A DNA stretch of 64,000 nucleotides from Malania oleifera (GCF_029873635.1 NC_080426.1:57816673-57880672); one strand, 5' to 3'. Numbered from the stretch's first letter, positions 45,350 to 58,841 are shown. Notes: generated by a model not told the origin, from the letters alone. A program made the numbers and translations.

Positions 45350-46242
45350 GAATTCCCCCGGGTCAAAGGGCTATAAAAGGAAATTTTCATTGCTTCTTCA
45401 CTAAGTAACTTAGAAGATATCTCTCTCTCTCTCTCTCTAAAACTCTCCCTGCACTCCTTCTCTCTAGATTTCTTCGCCGATCATTGATGAAATTGGAAAT
45501 CTGAAGTTACCATGAGGATCATGGAAGGATTCTTTATAATTTCTATGGATTGGAATCTCGTTTCAGAGTTTTTGGGTTTTTGGCGTAAAATCGAGGTAAG
45601 GCTCGGTTTTCATTTTTGATTCAGTAGTTTTATAGAGAATGTTTTTGTAAGCATGTACTGAACTGTGGTTTGTAGGTTTTGGAGTCTCGATTCGTAGTTT
45701 TGAGGACCATAGAGTTCGTAGTTGGATTTCGGGTTAAGGTAAGGGGATTCTGTTTATATCAGTTTATTTTCGAAATTGAGATTGGTAAGCTTATAGACTA
45801 AGATTGTATGTATGTTTTGGAAACTTATTTGGGAAAATCTATCAAGTAAAAATACGGAATTTTCGGGTTATAGTTTGTATCATCTCTACTTGGTTTGGAA
45901 AATGGTTAGTTACGTTGAAACTATATTATTGAGGTGACCGTAATCCATATTTGCATAAACTGTATACTTGAATTGTAAACGATATGATTTGCCGTAAACC
46001 AAATAAGTGTGGTATGTATGGTTGTATGTATTTGTTTCAAGTATTTGTAAAACAGTTATGTCGCGGCTTATTACCGTACGTTGAAATGTATAGGAACGTG
46101 AGTTCCAAAATGATTCCAGGGATTTGTAAAACAGCCATGTATCGGTTAACTACTGTGGGCGAGAGTGGTCGGCTCTATATCCGGGGTGTGAAATATCACC
46201 AGTATGTTCCAGCTGGTCACCGAAGGGTGTGTTCTACATCGT

Positions 46243-46540
46243 ATGTAGCAATGTAATCACTGAGGGCCTGAGTCATCGCATCGTAGTTGCGTATGTGGCA
46301 ATGTAATCATTGTGAGACTAGGTGACCTTGTGTAGTTGCGTATGTAGCAATGTAATCACTGTGGGTCTCAGTCATCGTAGCGTAGTTGCGTGTGTAGCAA
46401 TGTAATAGCTGTGAGACGAGGTGACCTTGTGTAGTTGCGTATAGAGCAATGTAATCACTGTGGGCCTCGGTCGTTGTAGCGTAGTTGCGTATGTAGCAAT
46501 GTAATCGTTGTGAGACGAGGTGACCCTGTGTAGTTGTGAA
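46243..46540 (+). repeat. Dimeric tandem repeat in E7 3' LTR
   Basis: Same 50 + 49 bp alternating subunits and about the same copy number as in the 5' LTR. Confidence 0.8.
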
Positions 46541-48686
46541 CTAGTGTGACGACACTGACCGTATGTTTTGGGTATTGTATGTCTTGGAATGGTTTTGTGA
46601 AAATACTGGAACTGTATGGAAATGTATGGATATGTATGAAATTGTATGTAAATGTTTCGAACTGTATCCTATTGTATAGTGTTATGAAGTATGTAAAATA
46701 ACACTGGTATGCGACACAGTGATATAACCTGCTTTCTTCCTTACCGAGAGGTGTCTCACCCCGAATGTACGTACAATGTTTTTCAGGTCCCTCGGGTAGC
46801 CGTAAGTAGCATCCTAGCGTCTGGAAGCAAGGGTGGCGTAGCTACTGCTAGTTCCTATTAGGTACGAGTTATGGTATCCAGGTTGTTGGGATAGTTTTGT
46901 AGACACCTAAGGTATGTTTTGTATTATGGGAATGTATATCCTAGCTTGTATAGAGTCTGGTATGATACTGTGTATATATAAAAAGACCGTATTCCACTGC
47001 ATATTTTGATGAGTATGGACGTTTATGCATATGTATACAGGGCATCCATTCACCCCACGGGGTCGAACCCTCTTTTGGTATTGTATCATGTATGTTTTTA
47101 ATTGATACAAAGACAGGTTAGGTTATTTTATTCATATTGGGACCCATCTGCAGGTTCAGAGCGTGACACTCTCTCTCTATAGAATTTGAAGGAGACTCTC
47201 TCTCTCTCTAAGGTTTCGGGCCTCCTATTGCCTGAATCAACGATCTGATGTTGCACCGTGGATCAGGAGGAGAATCTCTACATTTAGAGTGGATCGAATC
47301 TTCGTTCCGAAGATTTTAGGGTTTTGTTCCAAAATCGAGGTAAGAGTTTGAATTCGTTTTCAGTTTGGTAGATCTATAGTGGTTGAGATTATATTGAAGT
47401 ATTGTTCTTCATTTTTTAGGTTTTGAGGTTCCCGTGTCATTGATTTGGAGCCATATAGTTCATATTTCAGTTTTTGGGGAAAGGTAAGGGGTTTCTGTTT
47501 ATATCAGTTATTTTTTTAATTTGAATCAGTAAAACTGTGATTTACGATAATATGAATGTTTGGGTTACTTATTTGGGAAAATATATAGGGTGAAATGACA
47601 AAATTTTCGGGTTACAGTTTTTGGGAAAATTGGGGGTTTTGGGTATCATCTCTATTTTTGTCTAAAAATTATATATATGATTAAATTGTAATATAGAGAT
47701 GATCGTATCTTTGATTATGTTAAGCTGTAATTTTGGAGTATCTAATATGAGATTATTTATTTACCCAAATAAGTGAATGAACTGTTGTATTGAATGATGG
47801 GTTTTGTGAAAAAGTGTGTCGATTAACTACCGTAGGCTGTGAGTTGTTGAAATGAGATATAGAAACAGGAGTTCCAAATTTTTTGAAGTTTTGTGAAAAT
47901 ACCAAGTTGGAATAAACCTGAACACCGAGGATAATCGAAGCGCACCGGCTTATCCTCGAAGGTAGAGATGTGGAGTCAAATATCGTAGGCGGAGAGTGTG
48001 AAATATCACTTTTTATACCGGTTGATCACCGAAGGGTGTGGGTTCACCAAGTTAGCACTGGTACAACGTCGTGGGAGCTTATGCTATGCTAGGTTACTGG
48101 GGGCGTCATGTAATACGGCCAGCGTAGGGTGAACAGTGTGACAACACTGGATAGATGGATCGTGTTTTGTGAGATATACTAGGACTGTATTGTGAAAGTA
48201 CTGGAATTGTGAAATGCTTATGTTTTACTATTGAAATAACACTCATGTGTCCACACACTGATATAACATATTTCTCCCTTATTGAGAGGTGTCTCACCCC
48301 TATCATACAAATGTTTTTCAGGTCCTTCAAGTAGCCGACACTAACATCCTAACGTTTCAAGAGCGTGGTGGTTGGTTAGCATTGTCTAAGTACTTGTGTA
48401 AGTACTGATCTTTGGTCGAGTTGTCATTTTTAGGTTATGTAGGTGCCCAGGGGTATATGTTGTATTATGAGACTTTTGTATAGACTCCAGTATGGTATTA
48501 TGACGTAATAGGTTGAATTATTCTGCTGCGTATATTGTTTATGTAATTGTGGATAGGGTATACGTGAACCCTACGGGGTCGAACCCTTACATTATTTAGT
48601 ATCATGGATGGTTGTATGATACATAGACAAGTTAGGTTACTAAATCATACCATGGGGCCCACTTCTAGGTTCTGGGGCGTGACAGC

Positions 48687-48697
48687 TTTGTATTAGA
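48687..48697 (+). other. E6 primer-binding site, decayed
   Basis: TTGTATTAGAGC-like sequence at the expected place, two bases after the LTR. Two changes from TGGTATCAGAGC. Confidence 0.75.
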
Positions 48698-49014
48698 GCT
48701 AACCAGGTTATTAGGTCTTGTAAACTTATTTAGGCGTGATTTTGTGAACATACCAGAGTATAGGAATGTAGGGAAGGGGTAGAGTAGGTCAAGGGTTGTC
48801 TGGTAGCTAGATAGGGATTCATTGAAAGTGTTCTGTGTTTTTCTTGGAATGACAATTTCAGTAAAATCACGGCAAACCATTGATGGTTTCGTGTCGATGC
48901 GGTGGGGCAGACCTGGACCTGAGAGTCTAGAAGTTAACATGATTATCTTGCTATGATTGTGTTAATTGTGCAAAGATATAGGAATATTAATCTATTCCTA
49001 TCCTATTTTGTAGA

Positions 49015-49625
49015 ATTGAGCTCAAGGATAGCAAGTGGGATAGTAGCTCGGAAGGGACTACAAGTGAAGGGTCTTCTTCCGTGCCTCATGATTTGACTAG
49101 GCAGATTATGCAAGAAATCGGGCAAAGTGTTAGGGGACATGAGCGTTTGCCTACTGTTGTGGGTTGCACCATTGAAAAGTTCACCCTCATGCATCCTCCT
49201 ACGTTCATTGGGGAATCTGAATCGATTGTGGCGAAGAACTAGATGCAGAAGATGGAAAAGATACTGAATGTTCTGCACTGCACCGACAAGAAGAAAGTTC
49301 TCTACGCTACTTTTCAGCTGGCAGGAAAAGCTGAGAGATGGTGGATGGTTGTAAGTATACTGGAGGAACAGAGGGCTAATCCATTAGGGATGACATGGAG
49401 CTGCTTTAAGGAGGTATTCTTCGAGAGATACTTCCCGGCCACCACTTGTGATGCGAAGGCAGACGAGTTCTCGAGTTTGACTCAGGGGACCCTAACAGTG
49501 CAGAGTTGCGCAACTAGATACATCGAGATGTCTCACTTTGCGCCGTGTATGATCTTGAACGAGTATGAAAAGACTCAGAAGTTTGAGAAGGGTCTGAGGA
49601 AGGATATTTGCAGGCTAGTGGGAAT
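49015..49625 (+). pseudogene. E6 gag, 5' part
   Basis: The expected start is ATT instead of ATG (ATTGAGCTCAAGG against ATGGAGCCCAAGG in E7), so initiation is lost. The frame then gives CTIEKFTLMHPPTFIG, a TAG stop at about 49240 where relatives have Trp, MEKILNVLHCTDKKK, CFKEVFFERYFPA, LTQGTLTVQ and GLRKDICRLVG. The sequence is cut at 49625 by E8 inside the RLVGM(L) motif and resumes at 61239. Confidence 0.85.
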
Positions 49626-51638
49626 TGTTGGCCTAATCAAGGCTTACAACTCTTGATTTTAATGATAATAAAGTAAAGTTATCTAATGTTCTTCAACATT
49701 GTGATATTTCAGATATTGAAACAAAAGCATACCTCGTGATCAATTCAAAAAGCTTAAGAGACCAATATGGAAAGACTTAAAGATCACAAGAACATTGAAA
49801 GCTCATATCAACTCAAGTGATCAATATTGAAAATTCAGGAACTCAAAGCAACAACTTGATGAAGTTTTTCAAAGAGAGATCAAGAAATGAAGAGAGTCTA
49901 ATAGGACATGTTTGTAAGTACTTCGAGTATATTTCGAGTACAAAATTTCATTTTGAAGCTCATTAGGAAAAAGAGACTTAGAGGCCCTAATTTTAAAACT
50001 TGGAACATATTTTTCAAAGAAAACAAATTGATATTCTAACAGTTAAGAAGAAAAGAGAGAGAATACAAACAGATTTTAAAAGTTAGGATTTTTACTTGAC
50101 AGACTTGTGACTAAACATGGTCGGTAGGCTGTCACCTTAAAGGCTTTTAAATTATACAGACAGAAGGTCATCAGGCTACTGTCTAGGTCTTGACAGGCAC
50201 CTAACGGTATAAAATGAGAAGTCAGACAAGGTTTCACCAGGCTGCTGTCACTCTTCTGCCCATTTTTTAAAACAGGAAATCTCAGTGACAGGCGACTGCC
50301 ACCCTACTGTCTGTGTATTTTATCAGTGTAATACATTGACAGGCGACTGACTAGAAGCCCTCAGGCTACTGCCACACAGCAGATTTTAAAATTCATAACG
50401 GACATATTTTTGAAAAATCAATTACTTGAGGCTCAAACTTGTTCAAAACTTGGACACTACTCCAAGTAAACATGGGGATCAAGTTAAATACTTTTTCTAA
50501 CCCTATAAATACACCCAAGATCAATTAATTCAATAACCAAGAGTCAAATTGAGTCTCTCACAATTGTTCTCAAACTCTCAAGGGCTTTCTCACTCTCATC
50601 TTGCACAAAATTTACTGAGGTTTTGCTAATTCTAAATCTCCAATCTTGTGCTACAAATTCAAATTCTTTAATCCATTGAATGAACCATTCAGTGATACAC
50701 TCTTTGAGCTTTAATCTGAATTTCATATTTGAATTGCTTTGAAGTATATAGCTCTGAATTTGTACTAATCAGCTCTTTTGAGAGCATCTCTTGTACACCT
50801 TCTTTTATCTTGTCATGCAGTGATTTTGACAATTTCAAGGTGTTTGTATCGTTGGCTAAGTGAGGGGATATCACTTAAAGAGGCGGACTCTAGCCTAATT
50901 GAAGGAGTGACCGCATGAGGGGATATCACTTGGAGAGGCAGGCTCTAGCCTACTAAAGGAGTGTGTAACCGGTGTTATTCCGCCTGGCAAAGGAACTGAT
51001 TTAGTGAATCCTTTGGTGGTTTAGCAAAGGTAAGGACGTAGGTTGGAGATAAGCCAAATCTCGTAAAAATCCTGGTGTCACTCTCTCTTTCCCTTGCTCT
51101 TTATTTTCAACACATATATCAACTGCATGGATGATTTAAATTCCTTAATCATATATACTATGTAAATTTGGAAATTAAGTAAACTTAAAGTTTAATTTTG
51201 ATTTGGGATTGCAGAAACTAAAAGGGAGTACGTTAGTTGATCAATACTTTACGAAAACCTCAAAGGGAGTACGTTGATTGGTTAAACACCCAAAGATAAA
51301 TTAACTAAAAGTTTATTTGAATTTTGAAATTTGGAAAGAGTGTGGATGATTTGTTGAATATCAAATTAAGAAACAAATTTCATAAATATGGGGCTTGATT
51401 CAAACTTTCATTCACTATAGGGCATCAAACAAATTAAATATCTTATTGGTTACTTTATGATTAATTGGTTTGAGTGGTTGATTGAATGTTTAATTATGTT
51501 GTGGATTGTATAAAAAGAACTAAATTTTTGTGTGGTTGTTAAATCAAACAAAGAAATCAAGAATTAATTAAAAAGAATTTAAAGAAATTTTAAAACCCAA
51601 TTCACCCCCTCCCTCTTGGGACTACACCTGAGTTTTCA
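49626..51638 (+). repeat. E8 5' LTR (2013 bp)
   Basis: It starts TGTTGGCCTAATCAAGG and ends CACCTGAGTTTTCA. A TATA box CTATAAATA is at 50503-50511. The S6 empty site lies near 51274-51280, where GTACGTTGATTGG is uninterrupted. Confidence 0.92.
50108..50371 (+). promoter_or_regulatory. GACAGGCGACTG-type motif array in E8 5' LTR
   Basis: Direct GACAGGCGACTG and opposite CAGGCTRCTGTC words have centres near 50108/50129, 50176/50198, 50242, 50293 and 50344/50366. Pairs are 21-22 bp apart, with about 45-51 bp between pairs. The array lies about 130 bp upstream of the TATA box. Confidence 0.55.
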
Positions 51639-51640
51639 AT

Positions 51641-51650
51641 TGGTATCAAA
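51641..51650 (+). other. E8 primer-binding site
   Basis: TGGTATCAAA, one change from TGGTATCAGA, two bases after the LTR. Confidence 0.8.
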
Positions 51651-53545
51651 GAGGGATTATAACAAATCCTGACAAGTAGTTATATAAAGATCTTAATGGC
51701 ACACGTAGGCGTAACTCCCTTTGGAGAGGGTCAATCCTCAACCCGACCACCAATCTTTTTCGGACTGAACTACACATTTTGGAAACAAAAGATGAGAATA
51801 TATCTTCAAACAATGAATTGGAAAGCTTGGGAGGTTGTCATGGATGGTGACCTAATTCCCCTCAAATTAGTAGATGGAAAACAAGCCCCTAAGGAGAAAA
51901 AGGACATGACTGACTTAGATCACAAAATGTTGCAAGTTAATTCAAGTGCTATCAATGTTTTGTATTGTGCTCTAGAAATTAATGAATTCAATAGAGTCAT
52001 GGCTTGCAAAACAACCAAAGAAATTTGAGATAAATTAGAGGTAACCTATGAAGGAACGATAGATATTAGAGACAATAAAATTGATATGCTAACTATTGAA
52101 TATGAAGCTTTCAAAATGAATTCAGATGAATCAATCACTAGTATGTATACTAGGTTCACCCATATTATAAACTCCCTTAATGCCTTAGAAAAAATATATT
52201 CAATGTATGAAATGATTCAAAAAATTCTTAGAGGCCTGCCACCAATATGGGAACCAAAAGCCACTCCAATAACTGAAGGAAGAAATTTGAAAAATACTTC
52301 CATAGATGAACTTATAGGTTCTCTCCTCACATATGAAATGTCATTGAATGAAAGGAATGGAAAAACTAAAGCCCAGGAATTTATAGTCTTCAAAGTTTCA
52401 AAAGAAAACTCTAGTATTGAAGAAGAGATGGATGAAGATGAACTAGCCTATATCTCTAAGAAACTTGCAAGAATACTAAAAAGAAAGAACAAATTCAAAA
52501 GAAGAAATCAAAACTCCGAATCAAATGAAGAAGAAACTAATACAAAGAAATCAAAGAATAAAATCCTCACATGTTATAATTGCACCAAAGCTAAACATGT
52601 AAAACCGGAATGTCCACTACTTAAGAAAGATTCTAAAAAGAAAAAGAAAAAGACCATGAAAGCCACTACTTGGGACAGTTTGAGTACAAGTAGTTTCAAT
52701 AATGAATCAAGTGACCAGGAGGTTGCTTATACTTGCTTTATGGCTTGGGATGATGAGGGAAGCTCCTCATCCAAATCGGTTAATAGTTCTTGTAGTGATT
52801 CATCTAATGAATCCAATGATGAGAGCATGTCATCTTATGAAGAGTTACAAAATGATTTATTCAAAGTGCATAAGATGCTAGTCAAAGTAACTAAACAATA
52901 TACTTCATTAAAAAACAAGAATGAAGGAGTTATGAACGAGTTAGAATCTCTTAAACTTGCTGCAAATGAAAAAGATTCAAAAATAAAGAAAATTGCAAAT
53001 AAATGTGAAGCTGTGATAAAAGAGTTAGAATCTAAAAATCTTACTGAAAAAGAAAAAGAATTGAAAATCAAGAAATTAGAGAACGAGAATGAAAAGTTGA
53101 TGAAAGAAATAGAAGATCTAAAATTCCAAACTTCTATGGAAAATGAGAAAAACAAATATATTTCTGAATTAGAGGATAAAATCAGAAAAATGTCTCAAGA
53201 TTTAGAGAAATCACAAAAAAAATAATTCATGGCAAGAAAGATATTGAGATAGATGATCTCAAAAGTCAACTTGAAGATAAAGAAAAGATCATTTAGAATT
53301 TCACAAAAGGAGAGGAAAACTTTGAGAAAATTAGAGGATCACAAAGAATGACCTTAAACAAAGAAGATAAAGGATTTAATGGAGTTGAAAATACAAGGAA
53401 GAAGAACCTCTATATGGGGTATTTTACAAAAGCCTCCAAAGACTATGTAAGTACTTCTTCAAATGCTTACACTCACATTATATGCTACCCATGTAAGAAG
53501 AAGGGACACATAAAGTTTGAATGTTCATTTAAGAGAAAGGGTGTG

Positions 53546-55653
53546 TGTTGGCCTTACAAGGCTTAACATCTTGTTTTGATGCTAACAAACAAGTAGATCT
53601 TAACATGCTTTGTTTTAAGTCATGTATTTTTAGGACTCAATGGTGAATGCAAGGTTAAAGAATTCATGAAAGCTTGTTCTTCAAATAAGGATGATTATAT
53701 TAAGCTTGAGGCATGGATTCAAGAATAAAAGCTCACGTGAACATCATGAAAAGCTCAACATGGAAAGTTCAAAAATCAATAAAGCTCAAAGTCTGAATTA
53801 GTGATGAAAGATCAAGAGAGACAAAGAATTAAAAGCTCACATCAAATTTAGGATCATTGACGTTCAACAAAGAAGATCAAGAAAACTCAAACCAAAAAGT
53901 AGTCACCTCAATTCTTAGGACAAGTCTTTGTAAGTACTTCAAATTGATAAATTAAGCAAAGATGAGAGAGATAAAAATTTTATTTAAAGAAGAAAAATCT
54001 GGTTGACAGACGACTATCTATCTATGGACAGCCCACTAGCATGTTAAAGGAATTAAACTAAGTAAGACAGAAGCAGGACAGACGACTGTCAGCTACTTGA
54101 CAGACGACTGCCAATGACAACTGAAACGACTGGGTGTGTTTTGCCAGCCAACTGCCACCCTTCTAAATGTATTTTTTAAAAACTGAGTTGTTCAGTGACA
54201 GATGACTGCCACCCTGAGGACAAACGACTGCCACCTTACTGTTTGAGAAATATATACTTGAAATGCATGGACAAACGACTGCCAAATAGCACACAGTCGT
54301 CTGGCTCGTGACAAATTTAAAATACTCAACAGATATATTTTTAAAAATTCAATACTTGAGGCCCAAATTAATTTAAAACTTGGACCCTACTCCAAGTAAA
54401 CTTGGGGAATAAGTTAGAAACCTTTCTACTTCTATAAATACCCTCAAGTTACATTGATTTGAAAACCAAGAAATCAATTCAGCAACCAAACTCTCTCAAG
54501 TATTCTGAAATTGCAAAAGCTCTCCATTGCTCACATCTTGCACGAAATAAACTTAAGTCTTGCTGGTCTTCTCACTGAGATTGTGCTTCAAATACTAAAT
54601 TCTTTCATTCATAGAAAGAATCATACGGTGATAAATCTCTAGAGCTTCAATTTGAATTTTGTATTGTGAATTTACTTTGAAGTATATTAGTTTCTGAATT
54701 GTTGTACTAATCAGCTCTTTGAGGAGCAAATTCTTTGTGCACAAATATTTGACTTGTATCTTGTAGATTGACGAATCTAAGGATTGTTTGGATCGTTGGC
54801 TAAGCAAGGGGATATTGCCTAGAGAGGTAGGCTCTAGCCTATTTGAAGGAGTGACCGAACGAGGGTACATCGTTTGGAGAGGCAAGCTCTAGCCTATTGA
54901 AAGAGTGTGTAAAGGTTTGTTCCACTCAATAAAGGAACAGGTTTAGTGAATCCTTTGGTGATTTGCCAAAGGCAAGGACGTAGGCTGGGTATAAGTCGAA
55001 CCTCATAAAAATCCCGCTCTCACTCTCTCTTTCCCTTTCTTTTTACTTTTCAGCAAAGTATATAAATTGTGTGGATGCTTTATAAATCTCTGAATTCTAA
55101 GTGATTGATTGTTAAATAGAACAAAAAATAATTTGTTTTTTTTTTATCAACATTGATTGCGGAAACCGAAAGGGACTGCGTTGGTTGATCATCCTTAACT
55201 TATTAAACTAAAAGTTTATTTAAAAGTTGAACATTCGGAAGAAGTGTGATTGTGAATGTTTTGTTGAAAATCATATTGAAGAAGCAAATCCATATCAGCA
55301 AGCATAAATTATCATTCACTACAGGGCTTAGTTCAAATTTGTATTCATAGGGCTTATATAAACAAACTACCATCTTAAGTTCTTATATTACCAAAGTGTT
55401 GTATATTTTAAATCTTGGTTTGGTTGAATGATTACTTGGATGATTGATTTGGTTACTTGGATGTTTACATAGTTGTGTTATTGATTGTATAAAAGAAATT
55501 AAGTTCTTGTGTATTTGGTAAAACAACAAGAAAACAAGATTTCATTAAAAAGGACTTAAAAGAAGTTTAAAGATTATTTAAGGGAATTAAAATAAAATTT
55601 TAAAATCCAATTCACCCCCCCCCCCCCCTCTTGGGACTACACCTTGTTTTTTA
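53546..55653 (+). mobile_element. S5: Sirevirus-like solo LTR (2108 bp) inside E8 gag
   Basis: It starts TGTTGGCCTTACAAGG and ends CACCTTGTTTTTTA (terminal CA decayed to TA), with TSD GTGTG (53541-53545 and 55654-55658). It is related to the E8 LTRs in both ends and TATA box (54432-54440), so a sister family member inserted into E8 and then lost its internal part. Confidence 0.9.
54005..54303 (+). promoter_or_regulatory. GACAGACGACTGCC array in S5
   Basis: CGACTG-type cores at 54083, 54105, 54127, 54149 (steps 22-22-22), gap 54, then 54203, 54225 (22), gap 51, then 54276, 54298 (22). An extra copy is near 54011. The array lies about 130 bp upstream of CTATAAATA. Confidence 0.65.
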
Positions 55654-55760
55654 GTGTGAAAACAAAACAAGTTTGGAGAATTAAAGAAACATCACTTTCT
55701 AAAGAAACCGGACCCAAGAAAGTATGGGTGCCGATGAAATACTATGACAAAATCCTTAAA

Positions 55761-57160
55761 TTTCAATTGATATCAAATCTACGGAAAAACATACAAGGAT
55801 ATTGAACAAAATTGAAATAGAAAATAAGGATAAAAATTTTTCAAACTTATCAATGCTGATCTTATTAAAACTAATGAAACTAATTGTTGGCCTAAATTAA
55901 TGAAAAATTCATACAAGCCTTAAATTAGAAAGTATTAAGATATATGAAATTTGGGAACTTATATGAAGTCAAAAGTAAGAAAATATGAGCTTATTGCATA
56001 AGTTTTTAATTAAGAAATGATATTTGAAAATAAGAAACAACTTGAGCAATATTGTAGTATAATGCAAATGATTATGATATGCTCTTTGCTTATGTGATGT
56101 GTTGATATGCTATATGCTACATAAAAATGATCCATGATTTGTGGCACACTATAGTATTGAAAACTTGAGCATGAAATTATTGAGCTTGATTTTGAAGCAT
56201 GAAATTTTGATATGATTTCCATGAGTTATACATGATATAATATTAGTTTTGCTATATTTGTATCCATGAATGCTTTAATTGGTATCACAATTTAAAAGTT
56301 CAATTGATTTCACGATTTAAAAAGTTCGATTAGAATATGAGCATGACTAGCATAATTATATAGATATTGATGATATTGACATGGTAATTGATATTAGTAT
56401 CCATAAACACAGTCATGATATAAATCAAATATTTGAAGGATAAGATGATAAACTTAAAAGTATAATAGGTATCAAAACTGAATGTATTAAATTCAGGGGG
56501 AGTGTTATAACTTATTTCTTATATTATGATTGTTTCCCTATTTTCAAATTGATATCATGAATTAATGAAATTTTAAATTGGTAACACAATTTTCAAATTT
56601 CAATTAGTATTATTCTTTAATGACTTACTTGGTCTCACAATTCAAAAGTTCAATTGGTATCATGAATAATGTCAAAAGGGAAAATGATGTTCGTAAAGAC
56701 GTTACAACACATATGCATGAATATTAAAACACACTACACATGTTATATTGGAAAATAATAAATTGAGTATGTACATATGTTTAATATGCATGTTTGATGA
56801 TATGCTCAAAATGTGATTTTATTTTAACTTAATCATTTTTTTACTCTTTTTGATTGATGTCAAAAGGGGAGAAGTTTTGAGCAAAAATTGAGCATGAAGT
56901 ATTTGATATTGATTGATAAACTTGAACTTGGAATATGTTTATGTTTATGTCAAAAGGGGGAGTATGCATGATGATTATGAAATGATGAATTTATTTAGAA
57001 GCGAGCTATAATGACTTTTTGAAATGCTATAATTGTGAAGTATTTGAAATAGTGATTTAATGTTATATTAACTTTAAAGATTTTTGCTTATTGTAAGGGG
57101 GAACCTTTTAAGGCTTACCTATTTTTGCTCCTTATTTGTCATCATCAAAAAGGAGGAGAT
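55761..57160 (+). other. E8 noncoding 3' region with multiple PPT-like tracts
   Basis: AT-rich, no pol. Purine words lie at 56495 (AGGGGGAGTG), 56661 (CAAAAGGGAAAA), 56861 (CAAAAGGGGAGAAG), 56951 (CAAAAGGGGGAG) and 57095 (AGGGGGAA). The final PPT AAAAAGGAGGAGAT at 57147-57160 abuts the LTR. Repeated AATTGGTATCAC-like words occur at 56280-56660. Confidence 0.7.
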
Positions 57161-58841
57161 TGTTGACCTAACCAAGGCTTACGACTCTTGATTTTGATGA
57201 TAACAAAGTAAGGTTATCTAATGTTCTTCAAAGTTGTGATATTTCAGATATTGAAACAAAAGCATACCTCATGATCAATTCAAAAAGCTCAAGAGACCAA
57301 CATGGAAAGACTTAAAGATCACAAGAACATTGAAAGCTCATATCAACTCAAGTGATCAATATTGAAAATTCAGGAACTCAAAGCAACAACTTGATGAAGT
57401 TTTTCAAAGAGAGTTCAAGAAATGAAAAGAGTCTAATAGGACATGTTTGTAAGTACTTCATGTATATTTCGAGTATGAAATTTAATTTTGAAGCTCATTA
57501 GGAAAAAGAGACTTAGAGACCTTAGTTTTAAAACTTGGAACATATTTTTCAAAGAAAACAAATTGATATTCAAAGAATTAAGAAGCAAAGAGAGAATACA
57601 AACATATTTTAAAAGTCAGGATTTTTACTTGGCAGACGTCTGACTGAACATGGTCAATAGGCTGCCACCTTAAAGGCTTTTAAAGTATACAAACCGAAGG
57701 TCATCGGGCTACTGTCTGGGTCTTGATAGGTGCCTGATAGTGTAAAATGAGAAGCTTGACAAGGTTTCACTAGGCTGCTGTCACCCTTCTGCCCATTTTT
57801 TAAAACAGGAAATCTCAATGACAGATGCCTGACCCCAAGGTGACAAGCGACTACCACCCTACTGTCTGTGTATTTTATCAGTGTAATACATTGACAAGCG
57901 ACTGACTAGAAGCCCTCAGGCTACTACCATGCTACAAATTTTAAAATTCATAACGAACATATTTTTGAAAAATCAATTACTTGGGGCTCAAACTTGTTCA
58001 AAACTTGAACACTACTCCAAGTAAACTTGGGGATCAAGTTAAATACTTTTCTAACTCTATAAATACACCCAATATCAATTAATTCAATAACCAAGAATCA
58101 AATTCAGCATTCAGTCTCTCTCAATTGTTCTCAAACTTTCAAGGGCTTTCTCACTCTCATCTTGCACGAAATTTACTGAGGTTTTTCTAATTCTAAATCA
58201 CCAATCTTGTGTTAAAAATTTGAATTATTTCATCCATTGAAAGAACCATTCGGTGATACACTCTTTGAGCTTTAATTTGAATTTCATATTTGAATTTCTT
58301 TGAAGTATATAGCTCTGAATTTGTACTAATAAGCTCTTTTGAGAGCATCTCTTGTACACCTTCGTTTATCTTTTCTTATAGTGATTTTGATGATTCCAAG
58401 GTGTTTGAATCGTTGTCTAAGCGAGGGGATATCGCTTAGAAAGGCAAGATCTAGCTTAATTGAAGGAATGACCGAGTGAGGAGATATCACTTGGAGACGC
58501 GGGCTCCAGCCTACTAAAGGATTGTGTAAATGGTGTTGTTCCGCCTGGCAAAGGAACTGATTTAGCGAATACTTTGGTGGTTTGCCAAAGGTGAGGACGT
58601 AGGCTGGGGATAAGCCGAACCTTGTAAAAATCCTAGTGTCACTCTCTCTTTCCCTTATTCTTTATTTTCAGCACATATATCAACTGTGTGGATGATTTAA
58701 ATTCCTTAATCATATATACTATGTAAATTTGGAAATTAAGTAAACTTAAAGTTTAATTTTGATTTGGGATTGCGGAAATTGAAAGTGAGTACATTAGTTG
58801 ATCAATACTTTGTGGAAACCTTAAAGGGAGTACGTTGATTG

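Larger units (their letters stand above)
37560..47168 (+). mobile_element. E7: Tekay-type Ty3/gypsy element inserted in E6 5' LTR
   Basis: A complete structure with two ~2.1 kb LTRs, PBS, gag-protease-RT-RNase H-integrase-C-terminal tail, a 3' tandem repeat and a PPT. It is the best-preserved gypsy element here, but it has about a dozen in-frame stops and at least three frameshifts. Confidence 0.92.
45116..47168 (+). repeat. E7 3' LTR (~2053 bp)
   Basis: It ends GCGTGACA at 47168 and aligns along its length with 37560-39698. Differences include loss of one GTCGAC unit, a shorter microsatellite (CT instead of AT-CT near 45419), and point changes. It contains TATA box CTATAAAAGG (near 45371) and the dimeric repeat at 46243-46540. 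Confidence 0.9.
37171..48684 (+). repeat. E6 5' LTR, interrupted by E7 (~1.9 kb net)
   Basis: It starts TGTAAGAACTTGACTCG and ends GGGGCGTGACA, directly before the PBS. E7 occupies 37560-47168. The right part contains the usual late-LTR landmarks shared with E7 and E3, such as GAGAGGTGTCTCACCCC (near 48282) and TACGGGGTCGAACCC. Confidence 0.85.
51696..55760 (+). pseudogene. E8 gag with coiled coil and two zinc knuckles, interrupted by S5
   Basis: From ATG 51696 the frame reads MAHVGVTPFGEGQSS, LNYTFWKQKMRIYLQ and YCALEINEFNRVM (DUF4219/UBN2 type Gag). A TGA at 52026-52028 replaces a Trp codon. The frame continues from 52086 for 379 codons with UBN2 core, knuckle 1 CYNCTKAKHVKPEC (~52572), an acidic Ser-rich stretch and a long Lys/Glu coiled coil. 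An A-run near 53213-53223 causes a frameshift, and a TAG follows near 53295. Knuckle 2, CYPCKKKGHIKFEC, is canonical (~53482). S5 then interrupts. The frame resumes at 55659 and reaches GPKKVWVPMK before stops. No pol follows. Confidence 0.87.
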
